A stretch of DNA of 5,291 bases from Pyrodictiaceae archaeon (GCA_027046105.1 JALTZQ010000005.1:2295-7585); one strand, 5' to 3'. Numbered from the stretch's first letter, positions 1-4,583 are shown. Translations and numbers: made by a program. The notes: a model not told the origin generated them from the letters alone.

Positions 1-1
1 G

Positions 2-142
2 ATAGTATACAGGGTGTACGGCAAGAGGCTCGCAAAACTCCTAGACAAAACACTAGCACTAGCAACACGGCTAGGACTAGGCAAGAGCAGAGGCATAGGC
101 CTAGGAGACATACAGGCACAATGGAAAACAGACAAACACTAA
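2..142 (+). CDS. C-terminal end of a RAMP/Cas6-like CRISPR protein (5' truncated by window edge)
   Basis: Only the last 46 codons are in the window; the reading frame is open from the edge to a TAA. The visible end contains GLGKSRGIGLG (about residues 28-38 of the fragment). This fits the G-h-G-x5-G-h-G glycine-rich loop that sits near the C-terminus of Cas6 and other RAMP proteins, followed by a short strand (DIQAQW) and the stop. In Cas6 this loop helps bind and cleave CRISPR repeat RNA. CRISPR-type repeats elsewhere in the window make that reading more likely, but they are 0.5-2.6 kb away. A glycine-rich loop alone is weak evidence, and the catalytic N-terminal half is not visible. The fragment could also be another RAMP (Cas5/Cas7 type) or unrelated. 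Codon use (CTA, ACA, GCA, AGG) looks coding. Confidence 0.5.
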   Translation: MVYRVYGKRLAKLLDKTLALATRLGLGKSRGIGLGDIQAQWKTDKH

Positions 143-311
143 CCCCAGAGCAAAGCCAATACCCAGAGCCCGCAACACCACCACTTGAAGAGCTAGGCAC
201 CAGTATTCCCGGAGAAGACGCTAGGAAGGCTACAGGGTAACCTACAGGGTTCCAGGCAAAGAGCACTTGGCTAACATGGCTATGATACGTCATAGGAGCC
301 AATACTACTAG
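121..311 (+). pseudogene. Frameshifted RelE/ParE-like toxin remnant
   Basis: Two overlapping open segments appear to be one gene. The first runs from an ATG inside the preceding gene's tail to a TAA at 238-240 and ends PLEELGTSIPGEDARK. The second, in another frame, is open from 225 to a TAG at 309-311 and reads GYRVTYRVPGKEHL then MAMIRHRSQYY. The second segment has the look of a RelE-superfamily C-terminus: paired YR strands, then a strand ending in HRS and a terminal tyrosine. Adding one base near 228 would join the two into GEDARKGYRVTYRV. RelE toxins are ribosome-dependent mRNA nucleases of about 85-95 residues. This would be only about 63, so it is also shortened. No antitoxin partner is visible. 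A pair of chance ORFs cannot be excluded. Confidence 0.35.
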
Positions 312-327
312 CGCCTAGCCCCAGCCT

Positions 328-606
328 CTAGGCCTCCAACTCTTTGAGGAGCCTCCTCTTAATAGTCCTTATATCAGTGCCTGGCTCCCCCAACCGTTTC
401 CTCAGCTCTTCTGGGCTGTGGCAGGGAGCATCCCTGCAGTTAGCCCTCAACACAAAGCCACCACCTCTAAGAGCCTAGCATGAGGGTGCTATTAAGCGTG
501 AGGAGTGAAAGCGCCAGCACACGACATAGCAAGGGTAGGGCTGGAGGCCGCACACCAGCATACAAGGCTCCAGGCCTAGGCCCGCTAGGACGCTTAGGGC
601 CTTCAA
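328..606 (-). pseudogene. Broken gene of unknown function with an in-frame TAG
   Basis: On the minus strand one frame reads ELKALSVLAGLGLEPCM, then VCGLQPYPCYVVCWRFHSSR, then a TAG (475-477). It continues in the same frame as ALRGGGFVLRANC, RDAPCHSPEELRKRLG, EPGTDIRTIKRRLLKELEA and a stop. Both halves look protein-like and share the frame, so I read them as one gene interrupted by a nonsense codon. The 3' half could still be made separately as a 41-residue protein: a GTG at 451-453 has a GAGGTGG Shine-Dalgarno (461-467) seven bases upstream. However, that stretch also encodes the RGGG segment. The protein is cysteine-rich (seven Cys overall) with a charged helical tail. There is no normal start; the open frame begins inside the CRISPR-type repeat at 600-624, with stops just upstream, so the 5' end also looks lost. 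I do not recognise the family. Confidence 0.4.
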
Positions 607-624
607 CTCTACGTGTTTAAGTTC
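600..624 (-). repeat. Solitary CRISPR-type repeat, minus orientation
   Basis: Read on the minus strand, this 25-nt unit begins GAACTTAAAC and ends TAGAGTTGAAGG. It matches the first array repeat (2597-2621) at 20 of 25 positions, counted by eye. No second unit with normal repeat-spacer spacing is visible on either side. It forms the 5' edge of the broken minus-strand ORF, so it may be a relic of an array or a copy carried by rearrangement. Confidence 0.55.
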
Positions 625-742
625 TTATACCAGGATCTAACTGCTGCGAGAAGCTACCACCATGTAGTGCAGGTATACATGAAGGCAACCAGGCTACTCT
701 AGCAGGCAAACCCACTAGTGTGCAGGAAAGTGCTGAGGAGGA

Positions 743-1186
743 GTGGCAGGTATGGGTAAGAGAACTTGTAGGATCCACTATCCCACCCTAAGAGTCCTCG
801 AGCGAGCCGTGGAGCTGCTTAGGAACCGCTACCCACTAGACCCTATAGAGTGGAAGGGCGGAGGCAGGGGACAGGCTGAGCAGGCTATAGCCGCGGCTAG
901 GTGGGCCTTCCGCCACTCGAGGAGCCAGCCTTGCTATGCCAGGAAGCTCGCAGCCGCCGCCACCCTCTTCCACGAGCTGGTAACGCTCCACCCCCTGGTC
1001 GACGGGAATAAGAGGCTAGCTACACTCATCCTCGACGCTTTCCTCATAAGGAATAGGCTCCCGAGGCCCAGGGAGATCTATGGGGTAGCCCTGCAGGTCG
1101 CCGCTGGCGAGTGGGGCCAGGAAGACGTCCGTCGGTGGCTATTGAGAGTCTATAGGGCTAGTAGGGCTAGGCGTGAGGACGACTAG
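743..1186 (+). CDS. Doc-type Fic (death-on-curing) family protein
   Basis: The 147-residue protein carries HPLVDGNKR at residues 83-91, the Fic-fold active-site motif. It has lysine after Asn as in Doc (NKR) rather than the GNGR of AMP-transferring Fic enzymes. The following helix LATLILDAFL fits the fold, as does the preceding FHELVTL. Doc toxins phosphorylate and inactivate elongation factor Tu; by analogy this would modify a target protein in the cytoplasm, but the substrate is not shown here. The inhibitory motif [S/T]xxxE[G/N] found in self-restrained Fic proteins is not evident. The start is either this GTG or the ATG at 752: GAGGAGGAG lies at 735-743, four bases before the GTG counted from the first GAGG, or ten before the ATG counted from the second. 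No Phd-like antitoxin is visible upstream; the nearest candidate partner is the convergent 40-residue ORF. Confidence 0.88.
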   Translation: MAGMGKRTCRIHYPTLRVLERAVELLRNRYPLDPIEWKGGGRGQAEQAIAAARWAFRHSRSQPCYARKLAAAATLFHELVTLHPLVDGNKRLATLILDAFLIRNRLPRPREIYGVALQVAAGEWGQEDVRRWLLRVYRASRARREDD

Positions 1187-1289
1187 CCTTGGCCTTCAAA
1201 TCGTGCTCCCGGAGTAGATCCAGCTCCCTGGCCCTCTCCTTCAGAGCCTTCTGGAGCGCCCTCTCCCAAGCGTCTCTCTCCCCCGGCAT
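1167..1289 (-). CDS. Small highly charged helical protein, convergent to the Doc/Fic gene
   Basis: A 40-residue ORF begins MPGERDAWERALQKALKER and continues ARELDLLREHDLKAKASRPHA. It is almost entirely one amphipathic, charged helix. The start is an ATG with AGGGTGC five bases upstream and a TATA-like GTTTAAAG about 40 bases upstream, so it has a complete promoter and ribosome binding site of its own. Its last 20 bases overlap the 3' end of the Doc/Fic gene tail to tail. It resembles no family I recognise. Size, charge and position make it a possible antitoxin or antisense regulator of the Fic protein, which is inference only. A chance ORF antisense to the 3' end of the Fic gene is the alternative, but most of it lies outside that gene. 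Confidence 0.5.
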   Translation of the reverse strand: MPGERDAWERALQKALKERARELDLLREHDLKAKASRPHA

Positions 1290-1294
1290 TCAAC

Positions 1295-1334
1295 GCACCC
1301 TAATACAGTAGTGGGGCGTGGAGTGGCTTTAAAC
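1295..1334 (-). promoter_or_regulatory. Promoter and ribosome binding site of the 40-residue ORF
   Basis: On the minus strand GTTTAAAG (1327-1334) is a good archaeal TATA box. Transcription would be expected to begin roughly 25 bases on, near 1303. AGGGTGC (1295-1301) follows as a Shine-Dalgarno sequence, then five bases and the ATG at 1289. The ordered spacing supports the gene. Confidence 0.4.
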
Positions 1335-1377
1335 GTGAGGGATAACGTGACACAGGAAGTCTCAGAGTCTAAGGTGA

Positions 1378-1617
1378 GGGGCGGAACCCTCGTTTACATG
1401 GCCCCGCTCCGGGCTTAGCAGAGAGAGCCCCCTGCTGCACATGAAGAGCGCCCTGATAGTCAGGGGAGATGGGTAACGGCAAGACGACTTTCATAGGAGG
1501 CTATGCTGGGCAGTATCATGGATGGGTAGAAGGATAGGAGAAGCCGACGTAATGATGGCACTGGCCGCGAGGGAGCCCCTACTAGAGGAGCTAGAGAAAG
1601 CTTGGGCAGAAGGCTAG
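1378..1617 (+). pseudogene. Decayed P-loop ATPase fragment
   Basis: One frame reads ESPLLHMKSALIVRG and hits a TAA at 1474-1476. A second frame at 1469-1500 reads MGNGKTTFI. The first frame then resumes as RRLCWAVSWMGRRIGEADVM, then MALAAREPLLEELEKAWAEG and a stop. Restoring two bases after 1468 would give RG-x-MGNGKTTF, a full Walker A motif (GxxxxGKT) after a hydrophobic strand (SALIVRG), as in P-loop NTPases. Both frame changes fall around the motif. No Walker B or other ATPase motif is visible and the fragment is far shorter than any such enzyme. I read it as a gene remnant. Its stop codon overlaps the stop of the minus-strand 59-residue gene. The family is unknown. Confidence 0.4.
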
Positions 1618-1793
1618 CCCCTGGCTAGTCTCCTCAGCCTCTCCAGTGCTTCCTCATAGGTTATCTTTCCCTTGCCCAAGTCCAAGTATATCTTGTAAGC
1701 CTGCTTACGCTTTTCCTTCGGCACTTTAGCATATATCTTAGCTAGCTGGCCAACCTTCTTGTCCGATATTCTCTCTAGTTCCTCGAGCCTCAT
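1614..1793 (-). CDS. 59-residue helical protein coupled to the PIN gene; candidate antitoxin
   Basis: The ORF begins MRLEELERISDKKVGQLAKI, continues YAKVPKEKRKQAYKIYLDLG and ends KGKITYEEALERLRRLARG. It is lysine-rich, looks like three helices, and has no membrane segment. Its ATG overlaps the TGA of the upstream PIN gene as ATGA, a sign of translational coupling and of a working operon. In most VapBC pairs the antitoxin gene comes first; here the small partner comes second. I do not recognise a RHH, AbrB or Phd motif. It could be an antitoxin of an undescribed type, a PIN accessory protein, or a separate small DNA- or RNA-binding protein. Length, composition and the tight overlap make it very likely to be a real gene; the role is inference. 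Confidence 0.72.
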   Translation of the reverse strand: MRLEELERISDKKVGQLAKIYAKVPKEKRKQAYKIYLDLGKGKITYEEALERLRRLARG

Positions 1794-2212
1794 CTGTTCA
1801 CCCTCACTATGTCTTCTAGGGTTCTCAGGGGGAGATAAATGGGTCGCCTGCCAGTGAGGTTCATGTAGAATCTTGCTTGAGTCCAGTCGCCTGTTGCTAG
1901 TATAGCCCCTAGCTGCCTGGCTGCCAGCACTATCAGTACGTCGTTGACCCCTATTCTCCTAACGATCCTATACCTGTAAGCGGCATCCGGCTCTATCCCC
2001 GTAGTGACGGGGCGAGCCATGCTATTGAGTATGCTCCTGATCCGAAAGCTAGTGTACCCGGTGACGGCGAGCTCGACAAGTGTGTGTTCTGTATAGCACA
2101 CGGTGTAGGTCTCTCTGAGCCCGGAGAAGAATCTTCGTATTGCTTTCTGAGCCCTATGCTCCGCGGCGGCCCAAGCTATACTGGTATCAATAAGAATATC
2201 ACACTTCGCCAC
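1790..2212 (-). CDS. vapC: PIN-domain endoribonuclease, VapC-like toxin
   Basis: From the chosen GTG the protein is 140 residues, normal for VapC. It opens AKCDILIDTS, with the first catalytic Asp at residue 9. TLVELAVTGY carries Glu47, GVNDVLIVLAARQLGA carries Asp91, and ILATGD carries Asp109. This completes the acidic quartet that holds the metal in PIN nucleases. VapC toxins cut tRNA, rRNA or mRNA; the target here is unknown. The start is chosen because a GGGGTGGGG stretch lies just upstream and the first strand begins at once. The frame stays open to 2440, adding 76 residues, but the outer part crosses a CRISPR-type repeat and AT-rich DNA and is unlikely to be translated. The inner part (LVLRVLCREGIPLDEEILRE) looks coding and might be an antitoxin-like segment in frame. 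The gene is followed by the 59-residue partner with an ATGA overlap. Confidence 0.88.
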   Translation of the reverse strand: MAKCDILIDTSIAWAAAEHRAQKAIRRFFSGLRETYTVCYTEHTLVELAVTGYTSFRIRSILNSMARPVTTGIEPDAAYRYRIVRRIGVNDVLIVLAARQLGAILATGDWTQARFYMNLTGRRPIYLPLRTLEDIVRVNR

Positions 2213-2391
2213 TGAGCCCCCCACCCCCTCGAGGTCTCCTCGCTCGCCCACCATCTCTCTGAGTATCTCCTCGTCCAGAGGGATACCCTCGCGGCAGAGG
2301 ACGCGTAGCACCAACTGTTTCTTCGTGCTAGGCGGCGGCCCCGAGGGAGTGTAAGCCCACCTCAAGCTATGCCAGGCAAAGTATACGTCGG

Positions 2392-2416
2392 CCTTCAACT
2401 CTGTTTGTTTAGATTC
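2392..2416 (-). repeat. CRISPR-type repeat in inverted orientation
   Basis: Read on the minus strand, it begins GAATCTAAACAAAC and ends AGAGTTGAAGG. It matches the first array repeat (2597-2621) at 23 of 25 positions in opposite orientation. Similarity stops at the repeat boundaries on both sides, as expected for a CRISPR unit rather than a longer inverted duplication. No further unit follows it on the minus strand at repeat-spacer distance. Confidence 0.75.
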
Positions 2417-2460
2417 GAAAGTATTTCGATGAACATGCATACAGGCTTTATGTCGAGTTG

Positions 2461-2604
2461 ATGAACAGTAAAGACGCTAGATGTGTGTCTGTTAAGAATG
2501 AGTATATGTTGTGTCTTAGTAAAAAGAAAGTGTACTATATCGAACCTATGGATGGAAAATATTGTTTTGATTTGTTAGATAGTTCTGTCATGGATAGAAT
2601 CTAA
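2461..2604 (+). CDS. Low-G+C ORF enclosed by inverted CRISPR-type repeats, unknown function
   Basis: The 180 bases between the two facing repeats hold 60 G+C, or 33%, well below the neighbours. One plus-strand frame is open across the whole insert. It starts after a TAG inside the left repeat, which leaves 63 codons, and ends at the TAA inside the right repeat. From the first ATG it is 47 residues: MNSKDARCVSVKNEYMLCLS, then KKKVYYIEPMDGKYCFDLLD, then SSVMDRI. Upstream codons read KYFDEHAYRLYVEL. Composition is that of a real soluble protein from AT-rich DNA, such as a virus or plasmid, probably truncated at both ends. No ribosome binding site is convincing. The same DNA could instead be a CRISPR leader, which is typically AT-rich and lies just before the first repeat. 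I recognise no family. Confidence 0.3.
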   Translation: MNSKDARCVSVKNEYMLCLSKKKVYYIEPMDGKYCFDLLDSSVMDRI

Positions 2605-2760
2605 ACAAATAGAGTTGAAAGCTAAAGCTTGCCCTCAGTCTTCCTCCCGGAAACAACCGACCCGAATCTAAAACAATAGAGTTGAAAGTTTTATCTCTCC
2701 GGTTTGAGGCTAAGCTGTCTCACTTAGTACTTGTGGAGCTTAGACAGATAGAGTTGAAAG
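2597..2760 (+). CRISPR. Mini CRISPR array: three repeats, two spacers
   Basis: Three 25-nt repeats lie at 2597-2621, 2664-2688 and 2736-2760, separated by spacers of 42 and 47 nt. All end in ATAGAGTTGAAAG. The first two begin GAATCTAAA and differ at two central positions; the third begins GAGCTTAGAC and differs from the first at five. Length, spacer size and the GTTGAAAG end are those of crenarchaeal CRISPRs. The degenerate third copy marks the leader-distal end, so the leader would lie to the left, where the AT-rich 180-bp segment sits. The spacers match nothing else I can see in this window. No cas gene is adjacent; the only candidate is the Cas6-like fragment at the left edge. The array is probably a relic or a trailer end cut off by rearrangement. 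Confidence 0.8.
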
Positions 2761-2800
2761 GATTTTACTGGTAAGGGATACTCGCAGTCTCCAGGGAGCC

Positions 2801-2817
2801 TGGGGTGGCAGTCCCGG
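2801..2817 (+). repeat. 17-nt direct repeat, left copy
   Basis: TGGGGTGGCAGTCCCGG recurs at 4194-4210 with a single mismatch. The two copies flank the HepT/MntA module. The surrounding stretch, 2761-3029, holds no convincing gene on either strand; its only other feature is the palindrome GGAGGCCTCC at 2981-2990. Confidence 0.35.
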
Positions 2818-3029
2818 GGTACGTGGGCTTGATGCCACAGTTGTGTGGGGCCAGTTGGGCGTGAGGAGAGTTTGTTGAGGCTGGGCGCTTGCTGAGGGTC
2901 TACCATACGCCATAGCTAGGGTTATTTCCTACTCTCCACACTGGGTTCGAAGGTTGAGAGTGTGTTGTGCCATGACGGCTGGAGGCCTCCTTTAGTGTGC
3001 TGCATAGAGGGTATGTTGGCTCTGGGGTG

Positions 3030-3455
3030 TTATGGGTCTAGGCTCTCTGCTTCTCTCCATAGTGTGTTGAGTAGTTTTTCTAGCTTGTCAAGGTCTTGTC
3101 GTAGTACTTCGTAGACTATGTCGTGTCGTACCTCTGCGTAGCCGTGGACTAGTATGTTCCTCATGCCTGCAATTGAGAGGGCTAGGCTTTTAAGGTCCCC
3201 TGGTATGACGCCGTTGGCTATGAGGGCTTCTAGTACTCCGCGGTAGGTTGGGCTCCGTGCTAGCCCGCGCCGTGCAGCTATGAATGCTGCGAGGTCTAGT
3301 ATGGACTCTAGGAGTATGTGGAGGTGCCTCTCAGCTAGCGCCTGGGAGTCCTCGCTGGCTATGTAGTCCTCCCAGGGTGTTAGGGCCAGCCTCCTGAGCC
3401 TCTCGAGGCTCCTCCGGGCCCTCGTGACTCTAGCCACGAGGCCTGGCGAGGGCAC
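3030..3455 (-). CDS. hepT: HEPN-domain ribonuclease toxin (HepT, DUF86 family)
   Basis: The 141-residue, mostly helical protein carries MRNILVHGY near residues 98-106. This is the RX4HXY motif (Arg99, His104, Tyr106) of HepT-type HEPN toxins. In characterised pairs the Arg and His cleave RNA, and the Tyr is the residue that the MntA partner modifies with AMP to silence the toxin. The preceding helices (AERHLHILLESILDLAAFI and LKSLALSIAG) match the family layout, and length is normal. The start is a GTG with GGAGGG nine bases upstream. It lies inside the 3' end of the upstream mntA gene (26-base overlap), so the two are co-translated. No frameshift or missing residue is seen. The toxin assignment comes from family knowledge; activity here is not shown. 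Confidence 0.92.
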   Translation of the reverse strand: MPSPGLVARVTRARRSLERLRRLALTPWEDYIASEDSQALAERHLHILLESILDLAAFIAARRGLARSPTYRGVLEALIANGVIPGDLKSLALSIAGMRNILVHGYAEVRHDIVYEVLRQDLDKLEKLLNTLWREAESLDP

Positions 3456-3840
3456 GCCGGGTCTCCCTCCTAAACAGCTCCAGTATGGGCTCTAGGTCTG
3501 CCACCTCGTCAAGAGCACGTGCGAGATCCTCGTAGTACTCGTCAAGGCACTCGGTCCCACAGTAGTAGACTAGCCTTCCGTGCGCCAGCGCCTCCCAAGC
3601 GGCTATAGGGTCCCAGTCATCAATAAATAGCAAGTCAAGCCGCTTGTCCACACACCTCTCCAGCTCTGTATAGAGGAGGCCGCGCTCCCCAAGAGACAGC
3701 TTCCTACCAGCCTTAACTGCTACGTCGTAGTCGCTGTGAGGCCCCGCATAGCCCCGGGCACGCGACCCGAAGACCACTAGGTAGCGGAGACGCCACCTTG
3801 ACGCCACACTGGCAAGGCAGCGCAACAGCTTCTCGTGCAC
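3430..3840 (-). CDS. mntA: Minimal nucleotidyltransferase, MntA antitoxin
   Basis: RYLVVFGSRARGY followed by PHSDYDVAVK gives the full GSX10DXD signature of MNT nucleotidyltransferases (Gly25, Ser26, Asp37, Asp39 from this start). A third acidic residue lies in KRLDLLFID (Asp69). In characterised pairs MntA transfers AMP units from ATP to the HepT tyrosine and blocks its RNase activity. The gene sits directly upstream of hepT and overlaps it, as expected. The start is uncertain. This GTG has GGGGTGGGG (3851-3859) ten bases upstream, gives 137 residues, and places the nucleotidyltransferase strand after one helix. An ATG at 3889-3891 would add 17 residues but has no ribosome binding site, and a TATA-like TTTAATA (3882-3888) overlaps it. 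The frame stays open to 3966 without a better start. Confidence 0.92.
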   Translation of the reverse strand: MHEKLLRCLASVASRWRLRYLVVFGSRARGYAGPHSDYDVAVKAGRKLSLGERGLLYTELERCVDKRLDLLFIDDWDPIAAWEALAHGRLVYYCGTECLDEYYEDLARALDEVADLEPILELFRRETRRALARPRG

Positions 3841-3984
3841 AGCAGGATAACCCCACCCCGGGCAAAACCGGGCAACCACACTATTAAACATTACCAACAG
3901 ACGCCGTTGCAACACCCAACCCACATCACGGAGAACACGCGTAGTCCTCCACAGCGCGGCGGCCAATCCTCTTGTGGGGGTAGA

Positions 3985-3996
3985 CGTACATGTACG
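3985..3996. promoter_or_regulatory. 12-bp perfect palindrome upstream of mntA
   Basis: CGTACATGTACG is a perfect dyad in the stretch between the AT-rich promoter region and mntA. Toxin-antitoxin operons are commonly autoregulated at such dyads, so this is a candidate operator. A palindrome of this length can also occur by chance. Confidence 0.25.
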
Positions 3997-4017
3997 CCTT
4001 CACAACACGTGAGAACT

Positions 4018-4074
4018 CAATAGAGAATTGTATATTATAGCATTTTATTTCTTTCAGTGTACAGTACTTTATAG
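4018..4074 (-). promoter_or_regulatory. AT-rich promoter region for the mntA-hepT operon
   Basis: Between the minus-strand gene pair ending at 4265 and mntA, the only AT-rich stretch contains two good minus-strand TATA-like boxes, CTATAAAG (4067-4074) and CTATAATATA (4031-4040). Next to the second is the interrupted dyad CAATAGAGAATTG (4018-4030). If transcription starts here, the mntA message has a leader of more than 100 bases. The stretch 4075-4193 shows nothing else I can support. Confidence 0.35.
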
Positions 4075-4193
4075 TGCAAAGTCTCGATGGTGAATTGTAA
4101 AAAGGTTTTGTTGGCTTGCACTCTGGGCTTTTCATAGTGTAGGCTGCGGGTCTAGACGGAGTGGGGTTGAGAGTGGCTGGGTTGTCTAGGTAG

Positions 4194-4210
4194 TGGGGTG
4201 GCAGTCCTGG
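4194..4210 (+). repeat. 17-nt direct repeat, right copy
   Basis: TGGGGTGGCAGTCCTGG matches 2801-2817 at 16 of 17 positions, same orientation. With the left copy it brackets about 1.4 kb holding hepT, mntA and their promoter. Confidence 0.35.
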
Positions 4211-4264
4211 ATGGTAGTCTTAAGTGTTGGGTTATGAAAGGGAACTGCGTTGTTCTATAGGCGT

Positions 4265-4528
4265 CTAGTTTGTGGGCCAAGCTGTAGTGACGGTTTCCTC
4301 GTCTATGTCTCCTAGTCTCACTGTTGCACAGAGTCTCTCCGGGTTTGTAGTTACCCCGTATTGTACCCCTACTATTCCTCCATCCCTCCTCCTCAAGACT
4401 ACTACTACTACCCGGTAGAGTTCTCCTTCTTCGAGCGTGAAGACCCAGGCGTCGAAGCCCAGTAGTGCTAGTATGCTTCTCAGTAAACGCTTGTTACTAC
4501 TATATATGCTGACCGTGTCACCCCTCAT
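4265..4528 (-). CDS. Unrecognised 87-residue alpha/beta protein, second gene of a two-gene unit
   Basis: The protein begins MRGDTVSIYSSNKRLLRSIL, then ALLGFDAWVFTLEEGELY, RVVVVVLRRRDGGIVGVQYG, VTTNPERLCATVRLGDI and DEETVTTAWPTN. It reads as strand, helix (NKRLLRSILALLGF), then strands, one of them very hydrophobic (YRVVVVVLRRR), with a second helix at NPERL. There is no signal peptide and no long membrane segment. I do not recognise a family. The start is this ATG or the GTG at 4537; GGGGAGAGA at 4538-4546 is too near the GTG and rather far from the ATG, so neither is clear. It follows the other ~90-codon gene by some 50 bases on the same strand, so they probably form an operon. Given the neighbours, a toxin-antitoxin-like role is possible but unsupported. 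Confidence 0.7.
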   Translation of the reverse strand: MRGDTVSIYSSNKRLLRSILALLGFDAWVFTLEEGELYRVVVVVLRRRDGGIVGVQYGVTTNPERLCATVRLGDIDEETVTTAWPTN

Positions 4529-4583
4529 GCCCCCCACTCTCTCCCCGGCTTGTTCTATGCAAGGGTTTTGCGGATCCTCCTCT

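Noticed and set aside
480..620. Plus-strand 46-codon ORF starting at ATG 480
   Set aside because: Low-complexity Gly/Ser/Arg translation antisense to the better minus-strand frame.
1193..1217. CCTTCAAATC as another inverted CRISPR-type repeat
   Set aside because: Only the first bases match; the remainder diverges and is explained by coding sequence of the 40-residue ORF.
2455..2500. TTGATGA as a possible C/D-box sRNA start
   Set aside because: No CTGA D box at the right distance, and it lies inside the open frame.
2724..2906. Minus-strand 60-codon ORF right of the CRISPR array
   Set aside because: It crosses the third CRISPR repeat and has a Pro/Gln/His-rich translation without domain features.
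2938..2962. GGGTTCGAAGG, resembling a tRNA T-arm
   Set aside because: The flanking bases do not pair into a T stem and no acceptor or anticodon arm fits around it.
3926..4135. Minus-strand 69-codon ORF (and a 25-residue version from a GTG at 4001-4003) between the AT-rich promoter region and mntA
   Set aside because: The N-terminal part is translated AT-rich promoter-like sequence with no ribosome binding site. The short version has suitable TATA spacing, but its composition is not convincing and it was not called as a gene.
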